DNA of 22,932 nt from a bacterium (GTDB lineage Bacteria; JAHJDO01). Position 1 is the first letter of the stretch. Every line of letters starts with the position of its first letter. The notes under the pieces are model-generated. The model was given only the letters and a program-made list of their open reading frames with translations, made no database searches and had not been told where the DNA came from. This document shows positions 22,827-22,932 of the stretch, piece by piece. The stretch is taken from assembly GCA_023129655.1 (NCBI GenBank), contig JAGMBN010000009.1:1-22932 (forward strand), written 5' to 3'. The position numbers and the translations under genes were made by a program.

Positions 22827-22932
22827 ATTATTAATTCAAAATTTTCCCTCATTCTTTTATTCCTCGTGTTCTTAATATCAGGTTGTTCTCCCAGACCCAT
22901 TCGTTACGAAGAAACAAAATTTTTAATGGGCA
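22827..22932 (+). CDS. Putative lipoprotein, 3'-partial, possible ATT start
   Basis: After the ymdB stop the same frame continues as INSKFSLILLFLVFLISGCSPRP, a clear lipoprotein signal with lipobox LISGC, and then IRYEETKFLMG to the window end. No ATG, GTG or TTG precedes the signal. The only candidates are ATT at 22827 or 22830, with AGGAAG (22812-22817) 9 or 12 nt upstream. This is either a rare ATT start or an assembly or frameshift effect. Family not identifiable from this fragment. Confidence 0.55.
   Translation, partial: MINSKFSLILLFLVFLISGCSPRPIRYEETKFLMG

Overview
The window is an AT-rich stretch of a bacterial chromosome from a Gram-negative-type organism. Supporting features are lipoprotein signal peptides, a cluster of type IV pilin or pseudopilin genes, RodA, and a eukaryote-like (UAP1/AGX-type) UDP-sugar pyrophosphorylase of the sort seen in PVC-group and related candidate phyla. 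RNase Y next to YmdB and a RarA/5-formyl-THF cyclo-ligase fusion also fit an uncultivated candidate-phylum bacterium (Omnitrophota-like is my guess). The sequence alone does not settle the taxonomy, and no rRNA or tRNA gene was seen.

Layout. (1) 2-4423, plus strand: the 3' part of a rarA/5-FCL fusion, then a tight operon of a PfkB sugar kinase, a LipM/LplA-type lipoyl-pathway acyltransferase, a CobU-like cobalamin enzyme and a GT4 glycosyltransferase. (2) 4389-6809: a graveyard of accessory genes. It holds a regulator remnant fused to the winged-helix tail of an AlbA/AAA_4-type protein, a frameshifted winged-helix fragment, an AAA-ATPase/PD-(D/E)XK protein without its Walker A region, and a broken HEPN-like gene abutting proA. 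(3) 11079-6811, minus strand: MFS transporter, ROK sugar kinase, proB, proA. (4) 11177-14000, plus strand: rodA, acpS, purB. (5) 19953-14047, minus strand: a pilin operon (major pilin, PilV-, PilW- and PilX/GspK-like proteins) running on into a small membrane-anchored protein, the UDP-sugar pyrophosphorylase, a TolB-like propeller lipoprotein and a double-zinc-ribbon membrane protein. (6) 20440-22932, plus strand: rny, ymdB and the start of a lipoprotein gene.

Two families of small palindromic repeats are scattered through the window. Family 1 has three copies of about 65 bp that fold as two hairpins inside a closing stem. Family 2 has three short hairpins opening with TGTAGGGG. Two family 1 copies supply the C-terminal codons and the stop of genes, and the third sits directly upstream of the pilin promoter.

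The most interesting non-coding region is 19954-20439, between the divergent pilin operon and rny. It has a good sigma-54 (-24/-12) promoter match facing the pilin gene, a pair of AT-rich palindromes exactly 30 bp apart that could bind an enhancer-binding activator, a sigma-70-type promoter facing rny, and a 144-nt nested stem that would lie in the rny 5' leader. No CRISPR array, insertion sequence or intact defence system was found.
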